45,522 bases of DNA from CAIRDP01 sp037141915 (GCA_037141915.1 JBAXBP010000006.1:1-45522), one strand, 5' to 3'; counted from the stretch's first letter, positions 32,548 to 42,265 are shown. Notes: a model not told the origin generated them from the sequence alone. Numbers and translations are program-made.

Positions 32548-33996
32548 ATGCGGGTATTGAAAATTTTACATCCGGGTATTTATATTCTTGCTTTTCTTCT
32601 GCTTTTTACTTCCAACGCGATGCCTCAGAAGGTATGGACGCTCGAAGACTGCATCAACTACGCCCTTGAAAATAACCTGGACATACAAAAACAGGTCCAG
32701 ACCGTTGAATCCTATAAAGCCAACCTCACCCAGAGCGCCCTGGGATTGCTTCCAAACCTTAATGCCAATGGGACTAACTTCTGGAATTTCGGCCAGACCA
32801 TCGACCAGTACACGAATACTTTTGCAACCACCACAGTGAGGTCAAATAATTTTTATATTTCCAGTAACATGGTCTTGTTCAACGGCTTACAGAAATTAAA
32901 CACCGTGAAACAAAGCCAGATCATGGTTCTGGCAGGCAAATATGATCTGGATGTGCTGAAAAACAACATTTCATTGTCTGTGGCAGGATATTACCTGGAT
33001 ATCCTTTTCAATTCTGAATTGCTTGATGTGGCAAAACAGCAGCTTGAGATCACCAGGCTGCAGGTAGGCCGTATCCAGAAAATGGTTGATGCCGGGTCAT
33101 CTGCAAGGGGAGACCTGCTGAACATACAGGCACAGAGGGCTGCCGAGGAGCTTACCCAGGTCCAGGCAGCGAACACCCTGAGCATATCCTACCTTTCGCT
33201 GCAGCAGCTTATCGATATGCCCGTGGCAAAAGATTTCCGCGTCGAAAAGCCGGTTTTAAAAGAAGTAGCGGCACCAAAACAGCCAGTCACACCGGAAATT
33301 ATTTACGAGCATGCATTGAAGGATCGTCCCGAGATCAGGTCTGCTGAACTCCGCGTGGATGCCGCACAAAAACGGCTAGCTATCGCAAGGGGCATTATCA
33401 CGCCTACCTTATCGGTTAGCGGATCATGGGGTACAGGGTATTCTGGAGCAGCCCTGGAAAGAGACCCGAATGTCCCGGGCGATACATCCTGGTCGGTGGT
33501 CGGGATCACCCAGAAATCAAAAGACCTGGTTCTGATGCCCGGGGTTAATTATGCCACCCGGGTCAAGTCTTTCGGAGATCAGCTGAGAACCAACAATAAT
33601 GAGAGTGTGGGTTTCAGCCTCAGCATTCCCATCTTTAATGGCTGGCAGGGCCGGACCAATATAACCCAGGCTAAGATATCGAAATACCAGGCTGAACTGG
33701 ACCTTGATATACAGAAAAGGAACTTGCGGAAGCTCATTGAACAGTCATATGCTGATGCCGTTGCTTCTCTTCAAAAATACAACTCCTCTCTTGAGAGGCT
33801 CAGTGCCCAGACGGAATCCTTTAAATATACCCAGCAGAAATTCGATGTGGGACTGATGACCTCTTTCGATTATAACAACAGCAAGAAGGACCTTACGAAA
33901 TCCCAGTCTGACCTCTTGCAGGCAAAATATGATTTTATTTTCAAAACCACTATTCTGGAGTTTTATATGGGGAATCCTATTCAGATCCAGCAATAA
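32548..33996 (+). CDS. TolC-family outer-membrane efflux protein
   Basis: The 482-residue protein has a signal peptide (about 1-28, ending AMPQ) and then the TolC/OEP fold: two similar halves, each with long helices and beta segments. WTLEDCINYALENNLDIQKQ is the usual N-terminal helix of the mature protein, and ESVGFSLSIPIFNGWQGR begins the second-half beta region. It would form the outer-membrane channel of a tripartite pump with the MFP encoded 35 bases downstream. No inner-membrane pump gene follows, so the partner transporter must be elsewhere. Start choice is supported by the promoter box. Confidence 0.92.
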   Translation: MRVLKILHPGIYILAFLLLFTSNAMPQKVWTLEDCINYALENNLDIQKQVQTVESYKANLTQSALGLLPNLNANGTNFWNFGQTIDQYTNTFATTTVRSNNFYISSNMVLFNGLQKLNTVKQSQIMVLAGKYDLDVLKNNISLSVAGYYLDILFNSELLDVAKQQLEITRLQVGRIQKMVDAGSSARGDLLNIQAQRAAEELTQVQAANTLSISYLSLQQLIDMPVAKDFRVEKPVLKEVAAPKQPVTPEIIYEHALKDRPEIRSAELRVDAAQKRLAIARGIITPTLSVSGSWGTGYSGAALERDPNVPGDTSWSVVGITQKSKDLVLMPGVNYATRVKSFGDQLRTNNNESVGFSLSIPIFNGWQGRTNITQAKISKYQAELDLDIQKRNLRKLIEQSYADAVASLQKYNSSLERLSAQTESFKYTQQKFDVGLMTSFDYNNSKKDLTKSQSDLLQAKYDFIFKTTILEFYMGNPIQIQQ

Positions 33997-34031
33997 TTGC
34001 TTAATCCTTAATAACCTTAAATAATCCTTGC

Positions 34032-35411
34032 ATGAGCTCAGTAAAATCCAGGAAAAAATTATGGATCATAATCGCTGCAGTAGCCGTTATTGCAGTTATA
34101 GTTATCATCGCTGTCGTCAAAGGAAAAGGCAATGACGCACAGAAGGTCTCTACTGAAAAAGTAGTAAAAAGGACGATCATCCAGACTGTATCATCCAACG
34201 GAAAGATCCAGCCTGAAAAGGATATCAAGATAAGCCCGTACATCTCTGGAGAGGTGGTTGAGCTGATGGTAAAAGAAGGAGTACAGGTTCAGAAAGGGGA
34301 CCTTCTTGCAAAGATCGACCCTGAGATATATATATCTGCCTCAGACCAGGCCGAAGCTTCACTGAATACCCAGAAAGCAAACCTGGCTAACGCAAAAGCC
34401 AGGCTGGCACAGTCAAAGGCCACCTTCGAAAACGCCAGGCTTACTTTTGAACGCCAGGAGAAATTGTTCCAGCAGAATGTCATTTCAAAAGCAGAATATG
34501 ACCAGAGCAAAGCTTCTTTCCAGGTCGCCCAGGCCCAGGTTACTGCAGGCGAACAGGATATCCATGCATCAGAATTCATGGTCAAGAATTCAGAAGCTGC
34601 GCTGAAACGTTCAAACCAGGACCTGAACCGAACAGCAATTTATGCCCCGAACGACGGAACTGTTTCGAAACTCAGTGTTTTAAAAGGTGAACGAGTTACC
34701 GGTGCTTCCCAGTTTTCAAGTGGTACAGAGATCATGCGGATCGCAAACCTGAACGAAATGCAGGCACTTGTCGAGGTGAACGAAAACGACATTGTAAGGG
34801 TTAAAATGGGAGACACTGCCTTGATTGAAGTAGATGCTTACCTGAACAGGAAGTTCAAAGGACTTGTTACCGAAATCGCAACTTCAGCAAATACCACGGG
34901 TGTCAGTGTTGACCAGGTGACCAACTTCAATGTGAAAATCCATCTTTTAAAGGAAGCTTACCAGGACCTGCTTGATCCTGCAAAGCCGGATTATTCCCCT
35001 TTCAGACCGGGGATGTCGTGTACCGTTGAGATCCAGACAGAAACAGCAGTCAATACCCTATCGGTGCCCATCCAGGCGGTAACAACCAGGGTTGCCAAGG
35101 ACAGTCTCGACAAACTGAATGAGAAGACACAGAAAACCCGCGATAACGGGGATGAAAAGATCACATTTGTCAGCACCAAGAAGAAATCCGATGAAGTCAA
35201 AGAATGTGTCTTTGTAATTGTCGACGGAAAAGCGAAAAAGATCGATGTCAAGACAGGGATCCAGGACAATACCAATATCCAGGTATTGTCGGGGTTGAAG
35301 GAATCCGACGAAGTCATCACCGCCCCTTATTCACTGGTCTCCAAGACCCTCAACAACGGGGACAAGGTGAAGAAAGTCGACAAGAAAGATCTTTTTGAAA
35401 AGGAAAAATAG
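34032..35411 (+). CDS. Membrane fusion (HlyD/MacA-type) efflux adaptor
   Basis: The 459-residue periplasmic adaptor has an N-terminal membrane anchor (about 10-30), a lipoyl-like half motif (SPYISGEVVELMVKEGVQVQKG, about 66-87), a long alpha-hairpin rich in Ala, Lys and Gln (about 100-200), then beta-barrel and membrane-proximal domains. A Lys/Glu-rich insert (about 355-385, with DKLNEKTQKTRDNGDEK) interrupts the C-terminal part. It would bridge TolC and an ABC or RND pump. It follows the tolC-like gene and precedes tsaB by three bases. Confidence 0.9.
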   Translation: MSSVKSRKKLWIIIAAVAVIAVIVIIAVVKGKGNDAQKVSTEKVVKRTIIQTVSSNGKIQPEKDIKISPYISGEVVELMVKEGVQVQKGDLLAKIDPEIYISASDQAEASLNTQKANLANAKARLAQSKATFENARLTFERQEKLFQQNVISKAEYDQSKASFQVAQAQVTAGEQDIHASEFMVKNSEAALKRSNQDLNRTAIYAPNDGTVSKLSVLKGERVTGASQFSSGTEIMRIANLNEMQALVEVNENDIVRVKMGDTALIEVDAYLNRKFKGLVTEIATSANTTGVSVDQVTNFNVKIHLLKEAYQDLLDPAKPDYSPFRPGMSCTVEIQTETAVNTLSVPIQAVTTRVAKDSLDKLNEKTQKTRDNGDEKITFVSTKKKSDEVKECVFVIVDGKAKKIDVKTGIQDNTNIQVLSGLKESDEVITAPYSLVSKTLNNGDKVKKVDKKDLFEKEK

Positions 35412-35414
35412 CCT

Positions 35415-36113
35415 ATGGGCTCTATCCTTTGCCTTGAAACCTCCTCAAAGGTTTGTTCAGTCGCAGTCGGGAAAGACGGCCTGATTTTGAGTTGCCTGGA
35501 ATCTGAAATTCCAAATGCGCATTCATCACAATTATCGGAACTCATTGAGAAAGCACTTCATGAAGCCGGGCTGAAGCTGAAAGAACTGGATGCCATCGCT
35601 GTAAGCATGGGTCCGGGATCATATACCGGTCTCAGGATAGGGGTTGCGGCTGCGAAAGGTTTCTGCTATTCACTGGACAAGCCGTTGGTAGCCATCCCCA
35701 CACTGAAATCACTCGCTTTTGGGATTCATTCATGCGCAGATACTGAAACCGCATTGCTATGCCCCATGCTTGATGCCAGGAGGATGGAAGTCTACACTGC
35801 AGTTTATGACAGCCATCTGAATGAGATAAGGCCGGTTTCGGCCGAGATCATTACAACTGATTCTTTCATGGACCTGCTCGATACCGGTACCGTGATCTTC
35901 GGGGGTGAAGGCGCTTTAAAATGCAAACCCTTGCTGGGGCATCATAAACATTCGGTCTTCCTTGACGATTTCAGGCTTTCGGCCCGTTTTCTGTATCCTC
36001 TTGCTGTTGAAAAGTTCAGGCTAGTGCAGTTTGAAAACCTCGCCTATTTCGAACCCCATTACCTGAAGGACTTCGTTGCGGGGAAGCCGAGGGTGAAGGG
36101 ACTGAAAGATTGA
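35415..36113 (+). CDS. tsaB: tRNA threonylcarbamoyladenosine factor TsaB
   Basis: The 232-residue protein has the ASKHA-fold TsaB signatures: ILCLETSSKVCSVAV at 4-18, NAHSSQLSELIEKAL at 34-48, and SMGPGSYTGLRIGVAAAKG at 64-82. TsaB supports TsaD and TsaE in making t6A37 in tRNAs reading ANN codons. The other partners are not in the window. It follows the MFP gene after three bases, so it may share its transcript. Confidence 0.94.
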   Translation: MGSILCLETSSKVCSVAVGKDGLILSCLESEIPNAHSSQLSELIEKALHEAGLKLKELDAIAVSMGPGSYTGLRIGVAAAKGFCYSLDKPLVAIPTLKSLAFGIHSCADTETALLCPMLDARRMEVYTAVYDSHLNEIRPVSAEIITTDSFMDLLDTGTVIFGGEGALKCKPLLGHHKHSVFLDDFRLSARFLYPLAVEKFRLVQFENLAYFEPHYLKDFVAGKPRVKGLKD

Positions 36114-36140
36114 ATTTCGATATTCCTTTCCTTATCTTTG
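36110..36140 (+). promoter_or_regulatory. Promoter of ispG, possibly leaderless
   Basis: TTG at 36110-36112 is followed after 20 bases by TATCTTTG at 36133-36140, a full Bacteroidota pattern. The start codon is at 36145, only four bases past the box, so transcription would begin at or very near the ATG. No ribosome site precedes the gene. Confidence 0.6.
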
Positions 36141-36144
36141 CATC

Positions 36145-37335
36145 ATGCCTGCTCTCCTATATAAGCGTTTCAAGACCCGCATCGTCGACATCGGGGGTGT
36201 TCCCATGGGAGGTAATTACCCGGTAAGGGTGCAGTCGATGACCAATACCAGCACTCTGGATACTAAAGCCACAGTAAAGCAGTCGATCAGAATGATAGAA
36301 GCCGGCTGCGAATATGTGCGTGTCTCGGTACCGGGGATTAAGGAGGCCGAAAACCTGAAGAGTATCCGTGCCAGGCTCAGGAAGGAAGGATTTGACACTC
36401 CTGTGATTGCCGACGTACATTTCAACCCTGCCATTGCAGAGCTTGCCGCCCGCGTCGTTGAAAAAGTGAGAATAAACCCTGGAAATTATATTGATAAAAA
36501 AAGGAGGCAGACCGATCCTTCATATTGGATGAATGAAGCCAACTATTCCAGGGAGTTGGAGATTATTTCGGAAAGACTCTCCCCCCTGTTAAAGATCTGC
36601 AGGGAGAACGGTACTGCCATCAGGATAGGTGTCAATCACGGCTCCCTGTCGGAACGTATCAGGACAAGGTATGGCGACACTCCGAAGGGAATGGTCGAAT
36701 CGGCACTTGAATTTGCAAGGATCTGCGGGCATCATGGTTTCGGAAAGCTGGTGCTTTCCCTTAAAGCCAGCAACACCCGGATTATGATCCAATCGAACCG
36801 CCTCCTTGTAAAGGAAATGAAAGCTGCGGGCATGGATTACCCCTTACACCTGGGAGTGACTGAAGCCGGAGCAGGCGAAGACGGGCGCCTGAAGTCAGCA
36901 ATCGGAATAGGCAGCCTGCTGGCCGACGGCATAGGCGACACGATCAGGGTATCTATTACCGAGGATCCTGAATTTGAAATCCCAGTAGCCTACGGGATAC
37001 TCCAGGCAACAGGAACAAGGATCACCCGTACTGAATTTATCTCCTGTCCATCCTGCGCACGCACCTTATTCAACATACAGGAAGCAGTGGAAAATGTAAA
37101 ATCCTCCACTTCACACCTCAAGGGGTTAAAGATCGCAGTTATGGGATGCATAGTGAACGGCCCCGGTGAAATGGCAGATGCTGATTACGGGTATGTGGGA
37201 GGAGCAAGAGGGAAGGTCATTCTGTACAAAGGCCAGGAAGCCGTGAGGAAGAATATCCCAGAGAGCAATGCGGTGGATGAACTCATCAAACTGATAAAGG
37301 AAAACGGTGACTGGACTGAACCTGTTGATGCCTGA
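36145..37335 (+). CDS. ispG: 4-hydroxy-3-methylbut-2-enyl diphosphate synthase, short form
   Basis: The 396-residue enzyme makes HMBPP in the MEP isoprenoid pathway. A TIM barrel (about 1-290) includes VQSMTNTSTLDT and the NHGSLSERIRTRYGDTPKGM region. The [4Fe-4S] domain has C301, C304 (SCPSCART), C335 (GCIVNGPGE) and E342. The barrel sequence looks like the plant/Chlamydia/Bacteroidetes class, which usually carries an extra inserted domain of roughly 200 residues between barrel and cluster domain. Here that insert is absent. All catalytic ligands are present. The ATG at 36145 is next to its promoter. Confidence 0.95.
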   Translation: MPALLYKRFKTRIVDIGGVPMGGNYPVRVQSMTNTSTLDTKATVKQSIRMIEAGCEYVRVSVPGIKEAENLKSIRARLRKEGFDTPVIADVHFNPAIAELAARVVEKVRINPGNYIDKKRRQTDPSYWMNEANYSRELEIISERLSPLLKICRENGTAIRIGVNHGSLSERIRTRYGDTPKGMVESALEFARICGHHGFGKLVLSLKASNTRIMIQSNRLLVKEMKAAGMDYPLHLGVTEAGAGEDGRLKSAIGIGSLLADGIGDTIRVSITEDPEFEIPVAYGILQATGTRITRTEFISCPSCARTLFNIQEAVENVKSSTSHLKGLKIAVMGCIVNGPGEMADADYGYVGGARGKVILYKGQEAVRKNIPESNAVDELIKLIKENGDWTEPVDA

Positions 37336-37337
37336 GA

Positions 37338-38273
37338 TTAACCTACGACAGTCCTTATTCCCAATGGTATTATTTCAAAGGTAAATGGGGTATGCCCCAG
37401 TGATTCGCCGTCGGTTTCCAGAAAAACCCGGCCGGTTGAGCGTATCCTTATCTCTTTCCCCTTGAATGTTTTCACAAAAGGAAGATTTACCAGGGAGCCG
37501 TCATAAAGTTTACGCACATGCTGTATGACCATGTACTTTGGCGCTTTCATGATCAGTGTTACATCGAGCAGCCCGTCATCGGGGACAGCAAAGGGAACCT
37601 GCATCATTCCCCCGCCGTTATATTTGCAGATCCCAACATTCATTGAGAATATCTCACCTTTAAAAACCTTTTTCCCGTCGACTTCGATAACAGCTTCCAT
37701 AAACCTGTACTGGAAGAGACTGGCAAAAACAAAATAAAAATAGGTGAGGGGGCCGCCCCGGCCTTTGTCCTTCATCATATTGGTTTTCTTGTTTACCAGG
37801 GCGTCATAACCCATGCCGGCTACGTTCATGAAATACCTGACTGAAGGTTTGTCGTGGTGATAATGGGTTACTTTCCCGACATCCTGCACGAAGGTTTTTT
37901 CCTGCATCAATACAGCAAGGGCTTTCTTATAATCAAAGGGTATGTTGAACGACCGGCACCAGTCGTTGCCGGTTCCAACAGGTATCATTCCCAGGAAGAT
38001 GTCTTTAGGATCTATCTTTTTCTGGATGACAATACCGTTAAGGACTTCATTCAGCGTACCGTCACCTCCCACGACTGCGATCCTTCGGTAGCCCTGCCTG
38101 ATGCAATCCACGGCAAGATCAATGGCATGTTCGCGATGCGTTGTAAGCACAGTCTCGTGTTGAATACCCGACTCCCTGATAAGCCTGGATATCTTAGGCC
38201 AGTCGCGGACACCTTTACGGCTGCCGGCATTCGGGTTGACAATAAAATACCACGTTTTTTGATCGTCGGCCAT
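37338..38273 (-). CDS. Diacylglycerol kinase-family lipid kinase
   Basis: The 311-residue protein belongs to the DAGK/YegS/BmrU family. The nucleotide site is VVGGDGTLNEVLNGI (67-81), after FIVNPNAGSRKG (10-21), and PVGTGNDWCRSF is at 98-109. It phosphorylates a lipid such as diacylglycerol or a related alcohol in the cytoplasm. The exact lipid is unknown. It is convergent with ispG, with only two bases between the stop codons, and divergent from the next outer-membrane gene. Confidence 0.9.
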   Translation of the reverse strand: MADDQKTWYFIVNPNAGSRKGVRDWPKISRLIRESGIQHETVLTTHREHAIDLAVDCIRQGYRRIAVVGGDGTLNEVLNGIVIQKKIDPKDIFLGMIPVGTGNDWCRSFNIPFDYKKALAVLMQEKTFVQDVGKVTHYHHDKPSVRYFMNVAGMGYDALVNKKTNMMKDKGRGGPLTYFYFVFASLFQYRFMEAVIEVDGKKVFKGEIFSMNVGICKYNGGGMMQVPFAVPDDGLLDVTLIMKAPKYMVIQHVRKLYDGSLVNLPFVKTFKGKEIRIRSTGRVFLETDGESLGHTPFTFEIIPLGIRTVVG

Positions 38274-38354
38274 AAAATTGGAAAGTTCAATTTTTAATAA
38301 GGCCGGGCAAGTTAATTATTTTTTATTTTACCTTTATGAAATAATTAAATACCT

Positions 38355-39011
38355 ATGACCAGCAAATACGGATTCAGCTTGCTTACAGCAGTTTTTCTGC
38401 TGCTTTTTGTAAGGACTGCCGCCCAGGAAAGTGACACCGCTTCGGGAACCTTAAAATATTTTAATAAGACTGAACTGGGCGTGTCGTTCGGGCTTGGATC
38501 ATACCCCAATAACGTTTCCAACGGGGTAACATATAAATTAAAAAACGATGAGATAATTGGTACTTTTCAGACTGTAAACGGTATTATGTATAATAACCGC
38601 TGGCTGCTGGGTGTAAGCATTGGTGTTGAGAAATGGCGGAACGGTTTGTTCTGGCCAATCTATGGATACCTGGGCTACAATTTCAAAAAAACTGACAATA
38701 CTTTCTTCGCCAATATATACTTGGGTTATGGAATTGGCACAAGGTATTCAAGCGGAGGGACCGAAAACAACATTTCCTACGTTGCTCAGGGCAGTGGCGG
38801 TTTTGCACTGATGCTTGGTGTGGGATATAAAATGAAAGTTGCAAAAAAGCTGAAATTCGGTTACGAGATCTTTTACAAATACCAGGCGGTAAATTCCAGT
38901 TACAATAACTACTATCAGAAAAGCGATACTTCCAAGGTCCAATACAGCACCATTGATTATAAGGTTGGCCAGCATTTTGCCGGTTTTAAACTTTCCGTCT
39001 TTTTCCCCTGA
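38355..39011 (+). CDS. Predicted outer-membrane beta-barrel protein
   Basis: The 218-residue protein has a signal peptide (about 1-23, ending TAAQ) and alternating hydrophobic/aromatic stretches, with many Tyr and Gly and a C-terminal aromatic residue near the end (FAGFKLSVFFP), as in small outer-membrane barrels. I do not recognise a closer family. It is a single gene between two minus-strand genes. A weak -7-like TACCTTTA lies at 38329-38336. Confidence 0.75.
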   Translation: MTSKYGFSLLTAVFLLLFVRTAAQESDTASGTLKYFNKTELGVSFGLGSYPNNVSNGVTYKLKNDEIIGTFQTVNGIMYNNRWLLGVSIGVEKWRNGLFWPIYGYLGYNFKKTDNTFFANIYLGYGIGTRYSSGGTENNISYVAQGSGGFALMLGVGYKMKVAKKLKFGYEIFYKYQAVNSSYNNYYQKSDTSKVQYSTIDYKVGQHFAGFKLSVFFP

Positions 39012-39032
39012 CCGGATATGATTATTGAAGTT

Positions 39033-40691
39033 TCAGATCCTGTCATACTCCCTTCTGCCAAACAGGAAGAAGCAGTAGAAGAATGTAAAGAAAGTCACGC
39101 CCATCTGGGATTCGAGGGTGTCTTCGGTCAGCATTGACAGGATGCCGATGATCATAAACACCAGGAAAAAATAATCTGAAAATCCCCTGAGCTTCCAGGC
39201 GGGATAAAAGACTGAGATCAGGAACCACAGGAATCCGAGCACACCAAACCCCACAAAAACCGAAAGGAACTGGTTGTGCGACCTCCACCGCTGGTCGGGC
39301 CTGAGTTTTGAATCCATTTTTACATATTGCTGCTGAAAGGCTTCGTTCATATCTCCGGTACCGACGCCAGTAATCCAGTTATCTCTGATAATCCCAAGTG
39401 AAGCCTTCCAGAATTCTATCCTTTGCATAATGGTGTACCCTGTGGGGTCTCCGGTCCGCTTATACATATCATAACCCCAGAGAAATTCATAGATCCTCGA
39501 CTTCATGCTGAATTTATCTAAGAAAAGGTAGTTCGGGATTCCTCTCTCAATCGCCCTGATTTCGTCAGTTTTCAGCGCATCAACCCCATCAGCGTCTTTC
39601 CTGAGATTCTTAGAAGTCAGAAACCGGATGAGAGTGAAAGTGATCCTTTCACCGTTTATACCGTTACTGTCACATGCGATTTTACTTCGCTTGTTCCAGG
39701 CATCCTTCATCTCGTCAAGCTGGCAGTAGAGATAGAGGTAATTCCCGTTTTCGGTGAGATCACTTTTAATATTGTTTGTATATGGATTTCCTCTTGTGGT
39801 AAGGCTGTCGAGCCTGGTCTTATCCACCGGGTGAACGGTGTAAAATTCCCTGGCTGTCGCACGGATGTATAGGATGGCTGCTGTCGTAACGAGTATCATG
39901 ACGGCGGCAAGGAGGATCTTAAGGCCTGGCCGTTTTTGCCTGAAGACAAGGATGGGGAGCAGAATCACCAGGGTTATGGCAAAAACGGCCAGGCCGGTGA
40001 ATGACCTGCTGTAAAAAATATACACCATGAACCAGGCCGATACCAGCAGCAACAACACCTTACCCCAGGCCGGGAATGATTTCCTGAAAAAGTACCAGGC
40101 CATGATGAATAATCCCAGGGCCAGCTCCAGTCCCAGAATAATATGCGATACATTCCTTGAGACATCCCGTATGTCAATATATTCCAGGGAATATATTTTC
40201 CAGGAATACATCATCGTCCCGACAACAAGGGCAAGCAGGAAAAGGAAGAGGTAAGCATCGAACATCTTCCTGCCAATTGGTTTCGAAGTACCCAGGTAAA
40301 GCGGGATCAGAAAGATCGGCACCTTGGTCCTCAGGTCCTTCATGGCATAATCAAAATCGGTGGTGAAAATGAGGCCCGCAACATGAAGGAGGTACAGGGA
40401 AAGAAATACCAGGGCCGGTTTATTCCTGTAAAGATCACGGAACCCCATTGCAATCCCTTTAAAAACAAGGTAAAATGCATAAGGAAACGCCAGTGTGACC
40501 GCAACCCGTGGGGAGCGCTGTTTCAGAAATTTCACCAGTCCTGGGTAATCATACCGCTGCACAATCCAGGTTACGGTTAGCACCATTTCCGATATACTGA
40601 TCACATACTTCGAAAACGGAAGCATGGCAATCAGCCCTGCCAGGGCTAACAGGTACCAGTACCTGCAAAAATCAGCAAATGTTATCTTCAT
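39033..40691 (-). CDS. O-antigen ligase/polymerase-like membrane protein
   Basis: The 552-residue polytopic protein has about ten to twelve helices. A large soluble loop (about 270-440) contains many charged residues, and WRSHNQFLSVFVGFGVLGFLWF (about 475-495) matches the conserved region of the Wzy_C/WaaL ligase family. It likely joins or polymerises surface glycans in the inner membrane. It is last in a four-gene minus-strand run with a deacetylase and a glycosyltransferase, six bases after the deacetylase. The loop is longer than in simple WaaL. Confidence 0.82.
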   Translation of the reverse strand: MKITFADFCRYWYLLALAGLIAMLPFSKYVISISEMVLTVTWIVQRYDYPGLVKFLKQRSPRVAVTLAFPYAFYLVFKGIAMGFRDLYRNKPALVFLSLYLLHVAGLIFTTDFDYAMKDLRTKVPIFLIPLYLGTSKPIGRKMFDAYLFLFLLALVVGTMMYSWKIYSLEYIDIRDVSRNVSHIILGLELALGLFIMAWYFFRKSFPAWGKVLLLLVSAWFMVYIFYSRSFTGLAVFAITLVILLPILVFRQKRPGLKILLAAVMILVTTAAILYIRATAREFYTVHPVDKTRLDSLTTRGNPYTNNIKSDLTENGNYLYLYCQLDEMKDAWNKRSKIACDSNGINGERITFTLIRFLTSKNLRKDADGVDALKTDEIRAIERGIPNYLFLDKFSMKSRIYEFLWGYDMYKRTGDPTGYTIMQRIEFWKASLGIIRDNWITGVGTGDMNEAFQQQYVKMDSKLRPDQRWRSHNQFLSVFVGFGVLGFLWFLISVFYPAWKLRGFSDYFFLVFMIIGILSMLTEDTLESQMGVTFFTFFYCFFLFGRREYDRI

Positions 40692-40697
40692 GAAATT

Positions 40698-41513
40698 TCA
40701 GGCAAAGACCTTCGCCCTGCCCTTTTTCAGTTTGGTTTTAAAAATAAAAAAAGGATCCGTGCCCCTCATGTCTGTCCTTTTGATTTCATACCTGTCTTTC
40801 AAAGGAAATGCATTGATCCGGTTCCCTATCCTGAACGCAAATTCAAGACCGGCTTCCCTGAACATCTCAAACATTTCAGTCTTAAAACCCTTGTCTTTTT
40901 TCGGGTAAGCCCCATAAGGATAAGCCAGGGCGTTTACATAAGGTATCTTGTAATATTCAAGCGACCGCCTGCAGTTCTGAAGATCATCCTTCATATCGTC
41001 AAGGTCCATCTCATTGTATGAACGATGGAGAAATGAATGCAGCCCGATCTCGATGTGTTTATTGCGGGATATTTTCTGCAGGGAGTCGGCCGAAAGTATT
41101 GGAAGTTTTCCCTCATCCCAGATATTGGTTTTTCCTATAAATGCCACGGGTACAAATACCACGGCAGTAAAATCATAGCGTTCAAGCAGAGGAAGAAGCA
41201 AAGTTTCAATACTCTCATAGGCATCATCAAAAGTCAGGACAAACGACTTTTTGGGCAGGCTTCCACCTTCGGTCATCAGCCTTGAAATCTGTTTCACCGA
41301 CAAACTGTTGTATCCCTTTTCTTTCAGGTACATAAACTGCAGTTCAAGTTTATCGGCCGGTATATTCAACCCGTCGGCCAGGCCATCTGAGACATTATGG
41401 TACATCAGCACCGGAAGCCCTTTCCTGGCAGGAGCCAGCAGGTTATATTCAAGGACCAGGTAAACGAGAACCAGGAAAAACAGGACCGGTATGATAATCT
41501 CGAGTGTGCTCAT
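40698..41513 (-). CDS. Membrane-anchored polysaccharide deacetylase
   Basis: The 271-residue protein has an N-terminal membrane anchor (about 4-22) and a NodB-like deacetylase domain: LPVLMYHNVS (33-42), the catalytic/metal motif TFDD (94-97) and metal His residues H159 and H163 (LHSFLHRS). It removes N-acetyl or O-acetyl groups from a surface polysaccharide. The ATG at 41513 overlaps the glycosyltransferase stop by four bases (ATGA). An upstream in-frame reading lies inside that gene and is rejected. Confidence 0.9.
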   Translation of the reverse strand: MSTLEIIIPVLFFLVLVYLVLEYNLLAPARKGLPVLMYHNVSDGLADGLNIPADKLELQFMYLKEKGYNSLSVKQISRLMTEGGSLPKKSFVLTFDDAYESIETLLLPLLERYDFTAVVFVPVAFIGKTNIWDEGKLPILSADSLQKISRNKHIEIGLHSFLHRSYNEMDLDDMKDDLQNCRRSLEYYKIPYVNALAYPYGAYPKKDKGFKTEMFEMFREAGLEFAFRIGNRINAFPLKDRYEIKRTDMRGTDPFFIFKTKLKKGRAKVFA

Positions 41514-42265
41514 TGCTTTTTCTGAAGTTCCCTTGTTTTGGCAATTTTCAGGGCTGCATAAAAAGCCGACAACCAGGACCACATAAAACCCGGGTAGCCG
41601 TCGAGGATACCTCCTTTGATCACATAAAACGTGAAGAAACTCATGGGGAACTTGAAGGCAATGGCAGGAACGGAATAACGCCTGCCTTTATTTACAAGTC
41701 CTTCAGCCGCCTGGCTGGTGTAAATATTGATCTTCTCAAGATGATGGCTGATGTCAGTGTAGGAATAATGAAAGATGCGGTTCTTAAGCTTACCTGTTGC
41801 ACCGCTGGTAAGTATGCCTTCATGGACCGGGGATGTGGTAAACTTACCCTTTTTCCTGTTGAACAAACGAAGGTGGGATTCATTCCCAACCCCGCTGTGT
41901 TTGAGAATTCTTCCCATGTATACCAGCGAAAACGGGATGATGTAGGCGTCGAACTGAAGCTCCCCTGCGGCTGCAAGTACTTTCATTTCTTCCCGGAGCT
42001 CCGGTCCTAAAATCTCATCCGCATCAACGGAAAGAACCCAGTCGTTCACGGCCTGATCAACGGCAAATTGTTTCTGCTGCCCGTATCCGTCAAACTCCCT
42101 TTGTATAACCCGGCATCCATATTCATTACAGATCTCGGCAGTGCGGTCGGTCGACATGGAGTCCACAACCACAATCTCTGAGACAAACGGTTTCAGTGAA
42201 TCAAGGCAGCGCCTGATTTTATCCTCTTCGTTTTTTGCTATAATGACTGCTGATATCGGGGGCAT
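41510..42265 (-). CDS. Family 2 glycosyltransferase (WaaE/KdtX-like)
   Basis: The 251-residue GT-A enzyme has SAVIIAKNEEDKIRRCLDSL at its start, VVVDSMSTDRTAEI in the nucleotide site, and the DAD motif at 81-83 (SVDADEIL). It resembles the lipopolysaccharide core beta-glucosyltransferase WaaE type. The acceptor is not known. Its start is four bases after the amidohydrolase stop and it is coupled to the deacetylase gene. A C-terminal hydrophobic segment (FFTFYVIKGGILDGYPGFMW) may touch the membrane. Confidence 0.9.
   Translation of the reverse strand: MPPISAVIIAKNEEDKIRRCLDSLKPFVSEIVVVDSMSTDRTAEICNEYGCRVIQREFDGYGQQKQFAVDQAVNDWVLSVDADEILGPELREEMKVLAAAGELQFDAYIIPFSLVYMGRILKHSGVGNESHLRLFNRKKGKFTTSPVHEGILTSGATGKLKNRIFHYSYTDISHHLEKINIYTSQAAEGLVNKGRRYSVPAIAFKFPMSFFTFYVIKGGILDGYPGFMWSWLSAFYAALKIAKTRELQKKQ

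Noticed and set aside
37336..37337. Terminator between ispG and the lipid kinase gene
   Set aside because: Only two bases separate the stop codons; no stem-loop could be identified.
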